A stretch of 64,000 bases of DNA from Candidatus Gastranaerophilales bacterium (GTDB lineage: Bacteria > Cyanobacteriota > Vampirovibrionia > Gastranaerophilales > Gastranaerophilaceae), in contig CALURR010000005.1 of assembly GCA_944323195.1 (NCBI GenBank), positions 1 through 64,000 of the forward strand. Direction: 5' to 3'. A model generated the notes under the pieces. That model was given only the letters and a program-made list of their open reading frames with translations, was not told where the DNA came from and did not search any database. Positions 26,872-35,651 of the stretch are shown one piece after another. Each line of letters opens with the position of its first letter. Position 1 is the stretch's first letter. The position numbers were made by a program, and so were the translations under genes.

Positions 26872-28584
26872 ATGGAAAAATTTGACCTAAAAAAACTAAC
26901 CGAAAATAAACCGCTCTTATACACTATAGTTGCTGCAATAGTGGTTATTTTAGTGATGTTTATTATTATGATGTCAGTTATGGTTAGTGTTTCTTCTAAG
27001 GGTGGTCAAGGTCAAGAAAATCAAATAAAACAAGCTGAAAAAGTTATTAAAAATGACCCTGTAACTTTATTTACAACTGAAAATACAGGAAAAGCCCTTG
27101 AAGTTCAAGCCTTATTAGCTCGTGAACAAATTGTGGCTACAAAAGTTGATAACGGGTCAAAAGTTAGCATTGTTTTAAAAGAATACACACAAGATCAAAG
27201 AGATAGAGCGCTTTTGGCTATTGTTAAAAGCGGGCTTTTGGATGAGCATACAGGTTTAGAAATTTTTGATAAAGGCGATTTTACATCAACCAAAGATGAT
27301 AAAAAAATCAAATTAATAAGGGCGATTAACGGGGAGCTTGCTCGTTTAATCAGAAAAATTCCTCCTATTGAAAATGCGCAAGTGTTTATTTCAATTCCTG
27401 AGCAAACTTTCTTTTCTCAAGATCAAAAGCCTACAACGGCTACTGTTCAAATTACTATGCCATCGGGTGAAAGACTTGATAATATGAAAGTAAAAGCAAT
27501 TTCTAATTTGCTTTTAGGTGCAGTCCACGGGCTTCAAGCTGATAATATTTCAATAACCGATACAAACGGAACTGTTTATAACTCTATCATTGGTGCTTCT
27601 GATGATGCTATTGCAAAATTGGAAGAAAATGATAAATATATGCAATCAAAAGTTAATGCTCAATTAGATAAACTTATAGGTAAAGGTAATTATATAGCCA
27701 CTGTTTCAACTTTTTTAACCCAAGCTCCTGTTGAAAAAACAAGTATATTATATGATCCTGACCAAAAAACATCTGTTTCAGAACAGCAATTTAGTGAAAA
27801 TTTAGGCGATAATCATAATGACTCAACAACATCCGGCATGAATCCTGTTAGTGTTTATGTTCCTGATGGAGTTAAAGGTGCGGTGCAATCCGGTTCATCA
27901 AGCCAAGATAGACAATATTCTCGTTCTGCTGTTGAAACTCAATACGGTGTTTCTAAAACACAGGTTAGCGAATATACTCAAGCAGGTACAATTGAAGAGA
28001 TAACAGTTGCTGTTTCTATTGAAGAAAACTCAATTCCAACTAATATGAGTCTTTATGAATTAAAGACTTTGATTGCCCATGCGGCAAGTCCAAAAGTTGA
28101 CCCTGAAAACGTTTCTATTGCTTTTGTTGAGTCAAATAGTCTTGTTTTGGCTCCTGAAAAAGAAAATGAATTACCAAAAGTAGAAGAATCAGGTAATCCT
28201 TGGTGGGTTGTAGGGGCTATACTTGCAATAGGTCTTATTTTAGGACTTAGTCATATTGGTAATAAAGTTAAAGACGAAGCAAGAAAACAAGAAGAAGAGC
28301 TGGAATATTTAAGACAAATTGCAGCAAATCAAGAACAACAATTAAAAGATGTAACTCAACAAGCTTCAAGTTTAATTGCTCAACAAGAGCAAATGGCGCA
28401 AAGTTTTATTGAACAAAAAAATCAATATGCACTTGCGCTTGAACAAGCAAAATCAGCAGCAGCTGCAACAAAAGCTCCAAGAAATAATTTATCTGATGCA
28501 ATTGATGAACTGGAATCCGATTTTAATTCTATGGATGAAAATGAAGCAATAGAAAAGATTAAAAATTGGATTGAAAATGCGTAA
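26872..28584 (+). CDS. fliF: Flagellar MS-ring protein FliF
   Basis: Forms the MS ring in the inner membrane on which the flagellum and export gate are built. The 570-aa protein has an N-terminal membrane helix (about 15-42), a YscJ/FliF ring domain with the RAINGELARLIRKIPPIENA and VQITMPSGERL segments, and a polar variable loop (about 290-370). A second membrane helix (about 443-465, PWWVVGAILAIGLILGLS) and a long cytoplasmic coiled coil with an acidic C terminus follow. That tail (DELESDFNSMDENEAI) normally binds FliG. Length is typical. Confidence 0.95.
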   Translation: MEKFDLKKLTENKPLLYTIVAAIVVILVMFIIMMSVMVSVSSKGGQGQENQIKQAEKVIKNDPVTLFTTENTGKALEVQALLAREQIVATKVDNGSKVSIVLKEYTQDQRDRALLAIVKSGLLDEHTGLEIFDKGDFTSTKDDKKIKLIRAINGELARLIRKIPPIENAQVFISIPEQTFFSQDQKPTTATVQITMPSGERLDNMKVKAISNLLLGAVHGLQADNISITDTNGTVYNSIIGASDDAIAKLEENDKYMQSKVNAQLDKLIGKGNYIATVSTFLTQAPVEKTSILYDPDQKTSVSEQQFSENLGDNHNDSTTSGMNPVSVYVPDGVKGAVQSGSSSQDRQYSRSAVETQYGVSKTQVSEYTQAGTIEEITVAVSIEENSIPTNMSLYELKTLIAHAASPKVDPENVSIAFVESNSLVLAPEKENELPKVEESGNPWWVVGAILAIGLILGLSHIGNKVKDEARKQEEELEYLRQIAANQEQQLKDVTQQASSLIAQQEQMAQSFIEQKNQYALALEQAKSAAAATKAPRNNLSDAIDELESDFNSMDENEAIEKIKNWIENA

Positions 28585-28609
28585 ATAAACCGAGGGCAAA
28601 AAGGGAAAA

Positions 28610-29563
28610 ATGGCAGATACAGATGTAAAAACATTTAATTTTGAAGCTTTTGCCAAAGACTTGTCTAGTCAAGCAAGTCAGGTTATTCCTAATGATATTT
28701 CGAAGCAAGATAAGTCTTTTATTGTTGAAATAATTTATCGGTTTTGCACTATGGCAGGAGATGCCTTGGTTAAAGAAGAAAATTCAAAACTAAGCGCTCA
28801 AGAAGCCAGTCTTGTTACGCAATTTATTGGAGAGTGGATATTTCATAAGTCCATTGATTTGATTAGAGCGAAAATTGATCCTCAATATAGAGAAGGGGTT
28901 TTACAGAAGGTCGCTTTCACTGTATTTGACATAGCCAAGAAAGCTGTTGAAAAACAAATCCCTCAAGAACAATTAATATCATTGGTTGAGGCTCAAGTAA
29001 AAAAATCTTTCACAAAAGCAATGGAAGATTTGAAAAATAGAGGTGTAATATCTGAAGAAATTACTAAAAATGCTCTTTCTCAGTCAAACATAGACGCTAT
29101 GGCTCAGGAACAAATGAAAGAAGAGACCATGGCTGATATTGCTTGTATGAGTGATGAAAAAATAATTAAGCTTGCGTCTTTAGCCATTTTAATGAAAAAT
29201 TTTTCAAGCGAAAAAATGAAAAGCATATTGCAAAAATTCAATAAACCCGAGCGTGAGGTATTGATTAAATATTTAAAAATGCCGGATTTAGAAGAAAAAT
29301 TGGATACTAAGGCCACTATGAGGTGTTTTGAAGAAATGAAAAATGCATTGCCTGAGACAGTTACAATAAGTTATGATAAAGCGTATAAAAAAATGTGTAA
29401 AATTGTTAAAAATTCGGATAAAAACCAAATTTTGAATATTATAGAAAATGAAAGACCTAATGTTAAGGAATATGTTTTATCTTGTTATAATCAAAAAAGA
29501 AAAAAAATTCCTGCCTACATTGCAGATGTCATATCTAAATATTTAGAAGAAAACGCTTCATGA
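28610..29563 (+). CDS. Divergent protein at the fliG position
   Basis: Gene order fliF-X-fliH predicts the rotor switch protein FliG. This 317-aa all-helical protein has the right size, but I cannot see the clear FliG-M EHPQTIA motif or the FliG-C torque helix. Segments such as DEKIIKLASLAILMKNFSSEKM and IIENERPNVKEYVL could be remote versions of FliG repeats. The gene overlaps fliH by four bases, so it belongs to the operon. A strongly diverged FliG is the best reading, but a different FliF-binding protein is possible. Confidence 0.5.
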   Translation: MADTDVKTFNFEAFAKDLSSQASQVIPNDISKQDKSFIVEIIYRFCTMAGDALVKEENSKLSAQEASLVTQFIGEWIFHKSIDLIRAKIDPQYREGVLQKVAFTVFDIAKKAVEKQIPQEQLISLVEAQVKKSFTKAMEDLKNRGVISEEITKNALSQSNIDAMAQEQMKEETMADIACMSDEKIIKLASLAILMKNFSSEKMKSILQKFNKPEREVLIKYLKMPDLEEKLDTKATMRCFEEMKNALPETVTISYDKAYKKMCKIVKNSDKNQILNIIENERPNVKEYVLSCYNQKRKKIPAYIADVISKYLEENAS

Positions 29564-30372
29564 TAATAAGAAAACAAAATATTCAAAATAAGAAATCACA
29601 ACAGTCTTCCTCTAATAAGCCTTCTAAAAAAGGAAATATTATAAAAAAAGAAGACTTAATTTCTGATGTTGAAAATATCTTAGAAAATAATGAAGAAGTT
29701 GAGCCAAAGGCGCCTATTCAAAAGCCAAAAGTAAAAGAAGAAGTAGTTGCTGAAACTTTTGAAAAAATTGATATTTCATCAATTGAATTTAAAGAAAGGG
29801 TTGAAAGAAGAAGAGGTGACAGAAGAAGAGGCTATAGAAGGATTGATGAAAGGTCTTTGGTTTCAAGAGCTCAGCAAGAAGCTCATTCTATTAAAGAATT
29901 AGCTGCCAGAGAAGGTTATCAAAATGGTTTAAAAAAGGCTCAAAATGAGATTGAAGAAATAAAAAATTCATTGTCTGAGTTTTTATCTTTAAGAGATGAA
30001 ATGTATGATGAGTTTTATCCTCATATAATGGAAATAGCTATGGAAGTGGCTAAAAAAATTATTAAAAAGGAAGTAGACTTATCACAAGATGTTCTAAAAA
30101 ATATCATTGAGTCTGTATTAGATGAAATTCATTCAGATTGTGAAAAAGTAACAATTAAAGTTAATCCTGATGATGTTGAATTTGCTTCTGCGTCATTACC
30201 TGAAATTTTGAACAGTAAAAATGTGAGCGCAAAGGTTAATGTTGTTGGTGATGAAATAATAGAAAAAGGAAGTTGCGCCGTTGTAGCCAATAATGGCGTT
30301 ATAGATGCTAATTTTAAAACGCAATTGGCAGTTTTGCAAAGCGCGTTTGGTATTTATAAAGGAGGGGTTTAA
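29560..30372 (+). CDS. fliH: Flagellar export ATPase regulator FliH
   Basis: Stator-like regulator of the FliI export ATPase, linking it to the C ring. The 270-aa protein has a charged, disordered N terminus with an arginine-rich patch (ERRRGDRRRGYRRIDER, about 83-99) and a coiled-coil middle. The C-terminal FliH/HrpE domain follows (MEIAMEVAKKIIKKEVDL, about 158-175, then VTIKVNPDDVEFA). fliI is not in the window. The start overlaps the preceding stop in an ATGA-type junction. Confidence 0.88.
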   Translation: MIIRKQNIQNKKSQQSSSNKPSKKGNIIKKEDLISDVENILENNEEVEPKAPIQKPKVKEEVVAETFEKIDISSIEFKERVERRRGDRRRGYRRIDERSLVSRAQQEAHSIKELAAREGYQNGLKKAQNEIEEIKNSLSEFLSLRDEMYDEFYPHIMEIAMEVAKKIIKKEVDLSQDVLKNIIESVLDEIHSDCEKVTIKVNPDDVEFASASLPEILNSKNVSAKVNVVGDEIIEKGSCAVVANNGVIDANFKTQLAVLQSAFGIYKGGV

Positions 30373-30377
30373 AATTG
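30358..30377 (+). promoter_or_regulatory. Strong ribosome binding site selecting a TTG start for flhA
   Basis: AAAGGAGGGG (30358-30367) lies within the end of fliH and eight bases before TTG at 30375. No in-frame ATG follows soon enough to replace it, and the N-terminal membrane helix is complete only from this TTG. Confidence 0.7.
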
Positions 30378-32459
30378 GCAGCTCCTCAACAAAATTCTAA
30401 TCCAGTTTCAGAAATTGCTCTTGCCGGTTTTGTCATTGTTCTGATATTAATCTTATTGTTAGAAATGCCAAACTGGGTAATCAATTTTTCAATCAGTTTC
30501 AATATTACTCTTGGAATTGTTTTGTTGATGATTTCCTTGTATGTCAATAAGCCTCTTGAATTGGCGGCTTTTCCATCTATTCTTTTGATTGGGACTGTGT
30601 TTAGGCTTGTTTTATCTATTGCTTCAACTCGTTTGATTTTAGCAAAAGGTGATGCCGGACAAGTTGTTGAAGCTTTTGGGCATTTCGTTACAGGCGGTAA
30701 CATGGTTGTTGGTGGTGTAATTTTCTTAATTATCACTGTTGTACAATTTATGGTAATTACAAAAGGTGCTGAACGTATTGCTGAAGTTTCAGCCAGATTT
30801 GCGCTGGATGCTATGCCTGGTAAGCAAATGACAATTGATGCCGATTTTAATGCCGGATTAATTTCTCCTGAAGAAGCTGTCAAAAGGCGTGAAGATTTGC
30901 AAAGAGAATCAAGCTTATATGGTTCAATGGATGGTGCTATGAAGTTTGTTAAAGGTGATACTATAGCTGGTATCATCATTACTTTAATCAATATCATAGG
31001 TGGTTTGATTATTGGTATTTTATTAAACGGCATGGCTCCTGCTGACGCTGTTCAAAAATATACAATATTAACTATTGGTGATGGTTTGGCAGCTCAAGTT
31101 CCGTCATTATTAATGGCTATTTCATCAGGTATAGTGATGACTCGTGCAACCGGCGGCGGAGTTGCTTTGGGGTCTGATTTGGCTGTTGAAATTTTATCTA
31201 AACCTACAAGTTTGTTCTTGGCTTCAGGGTTTTTGATTTTAATTGCACTAACATCAGGTGTAACAGGCTTGCCTTGGTTCCCGTTTTTGGTTTTTGCAGC
31301 AATTTTGATTTGCGGTGGTTTGTCTGTATTGGTTAATCAGGATGTTCAACAACAATTAGGACAATTAGACGCTGTTAAACAAAACATGCAAGATTTAGTT
31401 AATCCTAATAAAATGTATGAAAGATTGGGTGTGGATGTACTATCTTTACAAGTTGGTGCCGGGCTTTTGGTTATAGCAGATCCTGAACAAGATGGTCAAT
31501 TATTGGCAAAAATTGCAGCTTTAAGGCAAAGGGTTACTGATGATTTAGGTTATATTATTCCAAATATAAGAATTATGGATTCAAGCGCTATCGGTGATAA
31601 CGAATATTTGATTTCAATTCGTGGTAATCCAGTTGCAACAGGAACGGTATACCCTGGGAAATTGATGGTTATAGCTGACCAATATGACGCGTTAGGAAAA
31701 AAATTGCCTGAAAATGCTATTGTTTCAGTTGAACCAACATTCCAATCTCAAGCATATTGGTTAAACCCTCAGCATATAGGTAAAAATGATAAAATTCAAG
31801 CAGTTGATGCTGTGGATGTAATTGTAACGCACTTGCAAGAGTGTGTTCGTAAGTATGTTGATGAGATAATGACAAAAACTGATGTATTGAAATTAATGGA
31901 GCTTGTTAAATCCCAAGACCCAACATTGGTTAATGATCTTGTTCCGACAATTATTTCAACATCAGATTTAAGAAAGATTTTTGTAAATCTTATTAGAGAA
32001 AAAGTTTCAATAAAAGACGTTATTTTTATCTTTGAAAGATTGTGTGATTATGCAAGATTTTCAAAAGAGCCCGATATTTTATCTGAACGATTAAGGGCGG
32101 CATTAGGCAGACAAATTTGCTTATCTAACGTGAATAAAGAAAAGGTTTTATATGCGTTGACTTTATCATCAGAATGGGAAAAAACCCTTGATGACAGTTG
32201 TCAAAGAACTGAATTGGGTACAATGTTTTTATTAAACCCAATGCAAGTTCAAGAGCTTATTGAATCAACTGCAAATACTCTTATGAGGGCACAGAGCGCT
32301 GTTGGAGTTCAGCCTGTAATATTGTGTTCTCCAAGGATTAGATTGCCGCTATATCAAATGTTAGAGCGTCATATACCAACTATTGTCGTAATTTCATATT
32401 CTGAATTAATAACTGATATTAGGGTTGAAGCAATTGATACTATTGGAGAAGGATATTAG
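30375..32459 (+). CDS. flhA: Flagellar export gate protein FlhA
   Basis: Membrane gate of the flagellar type III secretion system. Residues about 1-325 hold eight membrane helices with the FHIPEP-family segments FPSILLIGTVFRLVLSIAST and RFALDAMPGKQMTIDADFNAG. Residues about 345-694 are the cytoplasmic domain that forms a nonamer ring docking chaperone-substrate complexes. The start is a TTG with a very strong ribosome binding site. This cytoplasmic domain is the clear relative of the free protein at 14842-16293. The length of 694 aa is normal. Confidence 0.96.
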   Translation: MAAPQQNSNPVSEIALAGFVIVLILILLLEMPNWVINFSISFNITLGIVLLMISLYVNKPLELAAFPSILLIGTVFRLVLSIASTRLILAKGDAGQVVEAFGHFVTGGNMVVGGVIFLIITVVQFMVITKGAERIAEVSARFALDAMPGKQMTIDADFNAGLISPEEAVKRREDLQRESSLYGSMDGAMKFVKGDTIAGIIITLINIIGGLIIGILLNGMAPADAVQKYTILTIGDGLAAQVPSLLMAISSGIVMTRATGGGVALGSDLAVEILSKPTSLFLASGFLILIALTSGVTGLPWFPFLVFAAILICGGLSVLVNQDVQQQLGQLDAVKQNMQDLVNPNKMYERLGVDVLSLQVGAGLLVIADPEQDGQLLAKIAALRQRVTDDLGYIIPNIRIMDSSAIGDNEYLISIRGNPVATGTVYPGKLMVIADQYDALGKKLPENAIVSVEPTFQSQAYWLNPQHIGKNDKIQAVDAVDVIVTHLQECVRKYVDEIMTKTDVLKLMELVKSQDPTLVNDLVPTIISTSDLRKIFVNLIREKVSIKDVIFIFERLCDYARFSKEPDILSERLRAALGRQICLSNVNKEKVLYALTLSSEWEKTLDDSCQRTELGTMFLLNPMQVQELIESTANTLMRAQSAVGVQPVILCSPRIRLPLYQMLERHIPTIVVISYSELITDIRVEAIDTIGEGY

Positions 32460-32461
32460 GT

Positions 32462-32692
32462 TTATTTTTCCATTTGCTTTCTTAGAGCAGCTTCAAGGGT
32501 TTTGATTTTATTTTCAAGAGTCTTAACTCTTAAAGATGAATCATCAGCGCCGATTGATTTTTTTTCATATTGCCTTTTTAGGCTTTTGATTTCTTTTTTT
32601 AATTTTGATATGAAAATCATAAAAATGATTCCTGCCATCATAAAACCAATCATCATATAGCATATATCAAATAATTCAAGATTAATGTTCAT
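32462..32692 (-). CDS. Small membrane-anchored coiled-coil protein
   Basis: A 76-aa protein: one N-terminal membrane helix (about 8-29, DICYMMIGFMMAGIIFMIFI) followed by a charged coiled coil (about 30-74, TLENKIKTLEAALRKQ). It begins inside the end of the pseudouridine synthase gene (11-base overlap) with an AAGGAG ribosome binding site, so it closes that operon. Its layout recalls small envelope scaffolding proteins; I do not recognise a family. Confidence 0.6.
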   Translation of the reverse strand: MNINLELFDICYMMIGFMMAGIIFMIFISKLKKEIKSLKRQYEKKSIGADDSSLRVKTLENKIKTLEAALRKQMEK

Positions 32693-33659
32693 TTTTACTC
32701 CTTAAAAAATTTAAAACTTTTATAAAATCTTTGCTGAATTTGTTTTCCTCTAATTGAAATTCCATAAATTCTTTTGTTTTTGGATGGATGAATGATAAAT
32801 AATAGGATTGAAGAAGCTGCTCTTGGGTTTTTAAATTGTAGAATTCATTTCTCATAAAGCTTTTTGCACCATATAGGCTATCACCAAAAATAGGATGATT
32901 AATTGAAGCTAAATGAGCTCTTATTTGATGAGTTCTGCCTGTTTTTAGCTCTAATTCAATTAAAGATACACCCTTAAATTCTTCAATAACCCTATAATGA
33001 GTTATTGCCTCTAAACCTTTATCATCATCTGATATATTCATTTTAACATTATTTTTAAGATAATGAATAAGGGGCTTGTCTATTATTCCTTCTTTTTGAT
33101 TAAAATTGCCGAGTGCAAGGGCTAAATATTTTCTTTTGGCTGATTTTTCTTTGATTTGTTTAGCTAAATCAATGTGAGAAACATTATTTTTTGCTATAAC
33201 AATGAGTCCGGATGTATTTTTATCAAGTCTATGAACTATTCCTAATCTATCGATACCTTGAATATCAGATAGATTATTTTGATATTGATATAAAAGAGCG
33301 TTAACAAGAGTATGTTCCCTATCATATTTAGTCGGATGAGTTAGGATATTTTTTTCTTTATTAATAACTGCTAAGTCATCATCTTCATAAATAATATCAA
33401 GCTCAAATTTCCAAGGAGTAAGTTCTTGTGGAGGGTTTATGGTTTTATTGAAAATCTCTTCATTGAAAGAAATAATGTCGTTTGGTTTTAGTTTATAGGA
33501 TGGTTTTTGTTTTTTTTGATTGACTAAAAATATCCCTTCATCAATTAAAGCGGTAATTTTTGCTCTCGGGTGTTCGTTTTTAAAATATTCAACAATAAAA
33601 ACATCTAATCTTTTTTTATTATCATTATTTGATATTGTGATTGTTTCAATTTCAGCCAT
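32682..33659 (-). CDS. RluA/RluD-family RNA pseudouridine synthase
   Basis: Converts uridine to pseudouridine in rRNA (RluC/RluD type) or tRNA. The N-terminal S4 domain (about 15-70, KRLDVFIVEYFKNEHPRAKI) binds RNA. The catalytic domain has the signature HRLDKNTSGLIVIAKN with the catalytic aspartate, and ELKTGRTHQIRAHLASINHPI further on. The 325-aa length fits RluD. It overlaps lspA by eight bases, the common lspA-rluD gene pair. The exact target uridine cannot be told. Confidence 0.92.
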   Translation of the reverse strand: MAEIETITISNNDNKKRLDVFIVEYFKNEHPRAKITALIDEGIFLVNQKKQKPSYKLKPNDIISFNEEIFNKTINPPQELTPWKFELDIIYEDDDLAVINKEKNILTHPTKYDREHTLVNALLYQYQNNLSDIQGIDRLGIVHRLDKNTSGLIVIAKNNVSHIDLAKQIKEKSAKRKYLALALGNFNQKEGIIDKPLIHYLKNNVKMNISDDDKGLEAITHYRVIEEFKGVSLIELELKTGRTHQIRAHLASINHPIFGDSLYGAKSFMRNEFYNLKTQEQLLQSYYLSFIHPKTKEFMEFQLEENKFSKDFIKVLNFLRSKNEH

Positions 33660-34125
33660 TAGTATTTTCTTTATTGTCTTTTGAAAATAAAATAAAACAG
33701 ATATAAAGTATTAAACCTATGCTAATCATTATATCAAAACAATTAAATATCGGAAAATTAATGAAATTTAATTTAATATAATCAACAACATAGCCATTTT
33801 GTATTCTTTCAATTAAATTTCCTAAAGTTCCGCTGCTAAAGAGAGTTAGGGATAAAAGAGCAGTTTTATCTGAAAATTTGATATTTTGAAAAACATAAAA
33901 AGCTAATACTATTACAGCAAAAAGACCTATGAAAGATAAGAATATTGCCCCATTTTGAAATAAGCCAAAAGCACTTCCTGTGTTGTTGATATGAAAAATT
34001 GAAAAAATCGGGTTGTTGAAATTTTCTAAATAAGGACTGTAGCTTATTTTTCTAATTTGATTTCCAAAATCTAAAAGGATGATGTTCATCAAAAAATAGA
34101 AAATGCAGGCTTTTTTATCTTTCAT
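33652..34125 (-). CDS. lspA: Lipoprotein signal peptidase
   Basis: Inner-membrane aspartic peptidase that removes signal peptides from prolipoproteins. The 157-aa protein has four membrane helices. Conserved segments are NTGSAFGLFQ (about 51-60), the SGTLGNLIERIQNGYVVDYI box with one catalytic aspartate, and NCFDIMISIG with the second. It lies directly against the upstream secreted protein gene and overlaps the pseudouridine synthase gene. Confidence 0.93.
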   Translation of the reverse strand: MKDKKACIFYFLMNIILLDFGNQIRKISYSPYLENFNNPIFSIFHINNTGSAFGLFQNGAIFLSFIGLFAVIVLAFYVFQNIKFSDKTALLSLTLFSSGTLGNLIERIQNGYVVDYIKLNFINFPIFNCFDIMISIGLILYICFILFSKDNKENTNG

Positions 34126-35010
34126 TTATTTTTTCTCCGCTATACTTGCGCTAACAGCCTTGTTTTTGTTCATGTTGATTCTTTTCATGATATAGGCAAT
34201 TCCTAAAATTTCAATTTTTGCTTTTGTTATTTCTTCATTTATTGAAACTTTAGTAAAACCAACACTTGCAAGGGCATATTCGTTTAAGTTTTTATTGTTT
34301 GCCTTAACATAGCGTTCTAAATCTCCGGTTTCAGGGATTTTTCTGAATTTTTCATTATAATCAGCCGGAGGATAAGTTATTTCTTCTCTTGAAATTGAAG
34401 CAAGAGCGATTATGTCATCCGGTTTATTTGGCATTTTTAAGGAAATATCATAGTTTTCATCATTTTCTATGAAAATTGGTGTTTCAAGTTCCATATCTAT
34501 TTTATTTGCAACACCGTATTTTAGGGATGTTTCTTCCATTAAGATTTCGTCTGCTACGATTTTCCATTTGTCTTTATCTTTTTTAAAATATACTAAATAA
34601 GAACTTTTGCCTTTTAGGGTTCCTGCTTTTTCTTTATTTTTTTTGTCATTATCAAGATAAACTTTTGCATAAGTTTCATCGCTCATTTGAGCTAAAGCCC
34701 AGTTGTCATAGGCGGTTACATTGTTTATTTTTGTCTTGTATTTAATATTGGTGTATGCTTGATGAGTTTTTTCAAGCATAGTTTTCATATCATTAAGATT
34801 AAATCCGTCGGCACTTTTGTAATTTTCATCATAATAAGATTGAACCAAATCAACATCGTGGTCTGCCATTGCTCTATTGTGTTTTTTTAAGACTTTTTTG
34901 ATTTCTCTTTGAGGATTGTTTTTGTTAAAAAAATTGAAATCTAGCGCGTAAAGCGGGCAATTTGCCGATAAAATTAATAATAAAACGAATGATGAGACAA
35001 GTTTTTTCAT
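34126..35010 (-). CDS. Secreted NTF2-like protein
   Basis: A 294-aa exported protein with a signal peptide (about 1-22, SSFVLLLILSANCPLYALD). Residues about 35-155 have the pattern of an SnoaL/NTF2-like fold (KKVLKKHNRAMADHDVDLVQ, YFKKDKDKWKIVADE). The second half (about 160-290) is a separate alpha/beta region without a recognised family. It is in an operon with a second secreted protein and lspA. A binding or scaffolding role in the periplasm is the most that can be said. Confidence 0.65.
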   Translation of the reverse strand: MKKLVSSFVLLLILSANCPLYALDFNFFNKNNPQREIKKVLKKHNRAMADHDVDLVQSYYDENYKSADGFNLNDMKTMLEKTHQAYTNIKYKTKINNVTAYDNWALAQMSDETYAKVYLDNDKKNKEKAGTLKGKSSYLVYFKKDKDKWKIVADEILMEETSLKYGVANKIDMELETPIFIENDENYDISLKMPNKPDDIIALASISREEITYPPADYNEKFRKIPETGDLERYVKANNKNLNEYALASVGFTKVSINEEITKAKIEILGIAYIMKRINMNKNKAVSASIAEKK

Positions 35011-35024
35011 TTATTTTTCCTTAT

Positions 35025-35621
35025 TTAATCTTTTTTGAACAAAAGATAATATTTTTTATCTCCATAATATAATATCATATCCCAATACATTCCCATATCA
35101 TTAAATTCTATGAATGCTTTGGGTATTGGCGTTCTTTGATTTTTGTGCCCCCATTTTGTGCCGATAAAATCCATGGTTTTGTTTCTTATTTTTTCATATA
35201 AATTAGGCACAGGGTGTGGAATTTTATCATCATAAAATTCTTCAGAAATTGTTTCTTCTTTATAAATTGGCATAACATATGAAACTTTGCCGTTTTCTTT
35301 AAACAATATCCATGTTTTGCCATTTTTCTCTCTTGGAGTTAAAAGATAGTATCCAGCTGGAATTGTTTTAGATTTAAAGATTAAATTTACACCTGTTCTA
35401 AATAAAGGATAAGGGGTGTACATGTATTTTGTATATTCATCTGCTTGATAAGGGTCAATCCCAAAAATATAATCAAAATCGGGTTCTTCAAGCATTTCGT
35501 AAATTTCATCATAATTTTTTAATTTAGAGTTTGGAATATTTTCGTTGGCAAATGTGCTGCAGTTGATAAAAAATAATGCAACAAAGACAAATGATGTAAT
35601 TTTAGCGATTAAATTTGCCAT
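35025..35621 (-). CDS. Hypothetical secreted protein
   Basis: A 198-aa protein with an N-terminal signal peptide (about 5-25, AKITSFVFVALFFINCSTFA). It could be a lipoprotein, since the cysteine in FINCS falls near the cleavage zone. The rest is soluble, aromatic-rich and probably beta-rich (GYYLLTPREKNGKTWILFKE). First gene of a five-gene operon ending at 32462. AAAGAGG precedes its ATG. It starts only 30 bases from the divergent glycosyltransferase gene. No family is recognised. Confidence 0.55.
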   Translation of the reverse strand: MANLIAKITSFVFVALFFINCSTFANENIPNSKLKNYDEIYEMLEEPDFDYIFGIDPYQADEYTKYMYTPYPLFRTGVNLIFKSKTIPAGYYLLTPREKNGKTWILFKENGKVSYVMPIYKEETISEEFYDDKIPHPVPNLYEKIRNKTMDFIGTKWGHKNQRTPIPKAFIEFNDMGMYWDMILYYGDKKYYLLFKKD

Positions 35622-35644
35622 GATAACCTCTTTAATGCTACCAT
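35615..35644 (+). promoter_or_regulatory. Leaderless promoter of the MAF glycosyltransferase
   Basis: TTGCCA (35615-35620), an 18-base spacer and TG-C-TACCAT (extended -10, 35636-35644) end seven bases before the ATG at 35652. The -35 overlaps the start codon of the divergent gene. No Shine-Dalgarno sequence is present. Confidence 0.6.
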
Positions 35645-35651
35645 ATTGCGT

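Noticed and set aside
30386-31033. 215-codon antisense frame within flhA
   Set aside because: It follows from the codon bias of the membrane-helix region of flhA on the other strand; no independent support.
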